Source: Bacteroidales bacterium
GTDB taxonomy: Bacteria; Bacteroidota; Bacteroidia; Bacteroidales; PWNQ01
Assembly (NCBI GenBank): GCA_021740245.1
Contig: JAIPAE010000008.1
Location: forward strand, 1-41,301
Length of the DNA: 41,301 nt
Direction of reading: 5' to 3'
Shown here: positions 40,302 through 41,301 of the stretch, one piece after another
How positions within the stretch are numbered: the stretch's first letter is position 1
Layout: each line of letters opens with the position of its first letter
Notes under the pieces: model-generated
Told to the model about the DNA's origin: nothing
Databases searched by the model: none
What the model saw: the letters and a program-made list of their open reading frames with translations, nothing else
Position numbers and translations under genes: made by a program

Positions 40302-41301
40302 ATGTTAAAAGGACATCCGAAAGGACTATTAGTGGCTTTTTTCGCTAATATGGGTGAACGCTTCGGCTATTATACCATGTTAGCGATTTTCGTTTTATTC
40401 CTCCAGGCCCGTTTTGGTTTTAGCACCAGCCAGGCAGGAGATTATTATGGAGGCTTTCTCTTTGGGATTTATTTCCTGCCGATCTTAGGTGGTATTATTG
40501 CCGACCGTTGGCTGGGATATGGGAAAACCATTACCCTGGGAACAATTATCATGTTTTTGGGATATATGTTGCTGGCATCGCCCGGATTTAATATCTTTGG
40601 TAGTTCCAATGATATTGCGATTGCAGTCATCATTACTTCCCTGTTTGTAATTTCTTTGGGAACTGGTTTGTTTAAAGGGAACCTGCAGGCATTGGTTGGA
40701 AAACTCTATGATGATCCGCAGTTTGCGCCAAACCGTGATAATGCGTTTAATATCTTCTATATGGGTATCAACATTGGTGCTTTCTTTGCGCCTTCCGCTG
40801 CTACCGGCGTTGTAAACTGGGTTTTGAAAAACCGTGGTGGTACGGATTTCGTTTATGAAAGTACCATCCCTCATTTATCGAATTTACAGACAAATGCGCA
40901 TCCCTTCCTGGACCAGATGACCAGTACCCTGCATAATAACTTTGCTAATGTGGCAACCTACACTGAAAGGCTACAGGGTTTTATGGCAGATATGAATTTT
41001 GAAGGCGCCATTACAAAGTTTGTTAATTTATATCCGGATACCTTATCTACAGGATATAGTGGTGGCTTTGCCATCGCTGCTGTCAGTATGATCGTTTCTC
41101 TGATTATCTTCACTGTTTTCCGTAAGCATTACAAGCATGCTGATGTAACCGAAAAACAAAAAGATGCCGCCGCCGCCGCCGCCGGTACTAAATCGGAAGC
41201 TGTTAAGATGAGTAAAGAAGAAGAAAAGAGACGTCTTGTTGCTCTTAGTCTGGTATTTATCACTGTTGCTTTCTTCTGGATGGCTTTCCATCAAAATGGA
41301 T
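40302..41301 (+). CDS. POT/PTR family peptide transporter, 3'-truncated by the window
   Basis: The frame is open from ATG 40302 to the window end (333 codons). It starts MLKGHPKGLLVAFFANMGERFGYYTM, with the E-R-F-x-Y-Y motif of proton-coupled oligopeptide transporters, and has the PTR2 signature FNIFYMGINIGAF. Several membrane helices are visible. A hydrophilic loop contains six consecutive Ala encoded by GCC repeats. It would import di- or tripeptides with protons; the C-terminal half is missing only because the window ends. Confidence 0.92.
   Translation, partial: MLKGHPKGLLVAFFANMGERFGYYTMLAIFVLFLQARFGFSTSQAGDYYGGFLFGIYFLPILGGIIADRWLGYGKTITLGTIIMFLGYMLLASPGFNIFGSSNDIAIAVIITSLFVISLGTGLFKGNLQALVGKLYDDPQFAPNRDNAFNIFYMGINIGAFFAPSAATGVVNWVLKNRGGTDFVYESTIPHLSNLQTNAHPFLDQMTSTLHNNFANVATYTERLQGFMADMNFEGAITKFVNLYPDTLSTGYSGGFAIAAVSMIVSLIIFTVFRKHYKHADVTEKQKDAAAAAAGTKSEAVKMSKEEEKRRLVALSLVFITVAFFWMAFHQNG
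41166..41183 (+). repeat. GCC trinucleotide repeat, six copies
   Basis: Six in-frame GCC codons encode Ala6 in a charged cytoplasmic loop of the POT transporter. The tract is GC-rich in an AT-rich genome, and length changes would keep the frame. Confidence 0.95.

Overview
The window looks like a chromosomal segment from an anaerobic or fermentative member of the Bacteroidota. Supporting signs are AT-rich intergenic DNA, promoters of the TTTG-N19/20-TAnnTTTG type, many starts without a Shine-Dalgarno sequence, signal peptides ending in SQ/AQ, the hpt-adk-obgE gene order, an outer-membrane protein with an N-terminal helix-hairpin-helix region, and a fused alpha/beta 2-oxoacid dehydrogenase E1. 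I cannot fix the genus from sequence alone.

Region 1 (1-5400, minus strand) is a compact operon for a membrane-bound group 4 [NiFe] hydrogenase. In transcription order it encodes a sulfhydrogenase-beta-like Fe-S protein, a sulfhydrogenase-gamma-like FAD/NAD(P)/[2Fe-2S] protein, a ferredoxin, NuoH-, NuoB- and NuoC-like subunits, the NiFe large subunit, and the first 22 codons of an antiporter-like membrane protein cut off by the window edge. Region 2 (5400-12191, plus strand) is divergent: rex, then hypF, hypC, hypD, hypE, hypA and hypB, the full NiFe(CN)2CO cofactor assembly set. A textbook Rex operator (TTGTGACAATTTTCACAA) sits over the predicted start of the hydrogenase operon. The simplest reading is an NADH/NAD+-controlled, NAD(P)-linked, ion-translocating hydrogenase with its regulator and maturases in one locus.

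Region 3 (12192-19011) holds a secreted glutathione peroxidase and a YceI lipoprotein on the minus strand, then a MATE exporter, a fused E1 dehydrogenase, a short-chain dehydrogenase and an RseC-like protein on the plus strand. Region 4 (19314-24592) is a complete Rnf operon, rnfBCDGEA, ending in a clear terminator. Rnf interconverts ferredoxin and NADH against an ion gradient, so the window encodes two ion-coupled complexes that could share the NADH and ferredoxin pools.

Region 5 (24600-41301) is mixed housekeeping and envelope genes: a secreted protein pair including a thioredoxin-like member, an unknown protein, ftsE, two glycosyltransferases, murB, an MscS channel, obgE, adk, a double-domain adk fusion, hpt, purE, two envelope proteins, and a POT transporter running off the end.

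The least expected features are non-coding. A structured repeat of roughly 125-145 bp occurs once before hypD and twice in tandem before the glutathione peroxidase gene, always in the sense direction, with hairpin arms that differ in sequence but stay complementary. Beside one copy lies a tract with an 8-9 bp period. I saw no tRNA, rRNA, CRISPR array, transposase or phage gene. All functional calls are from reading motifs; no database search was run.
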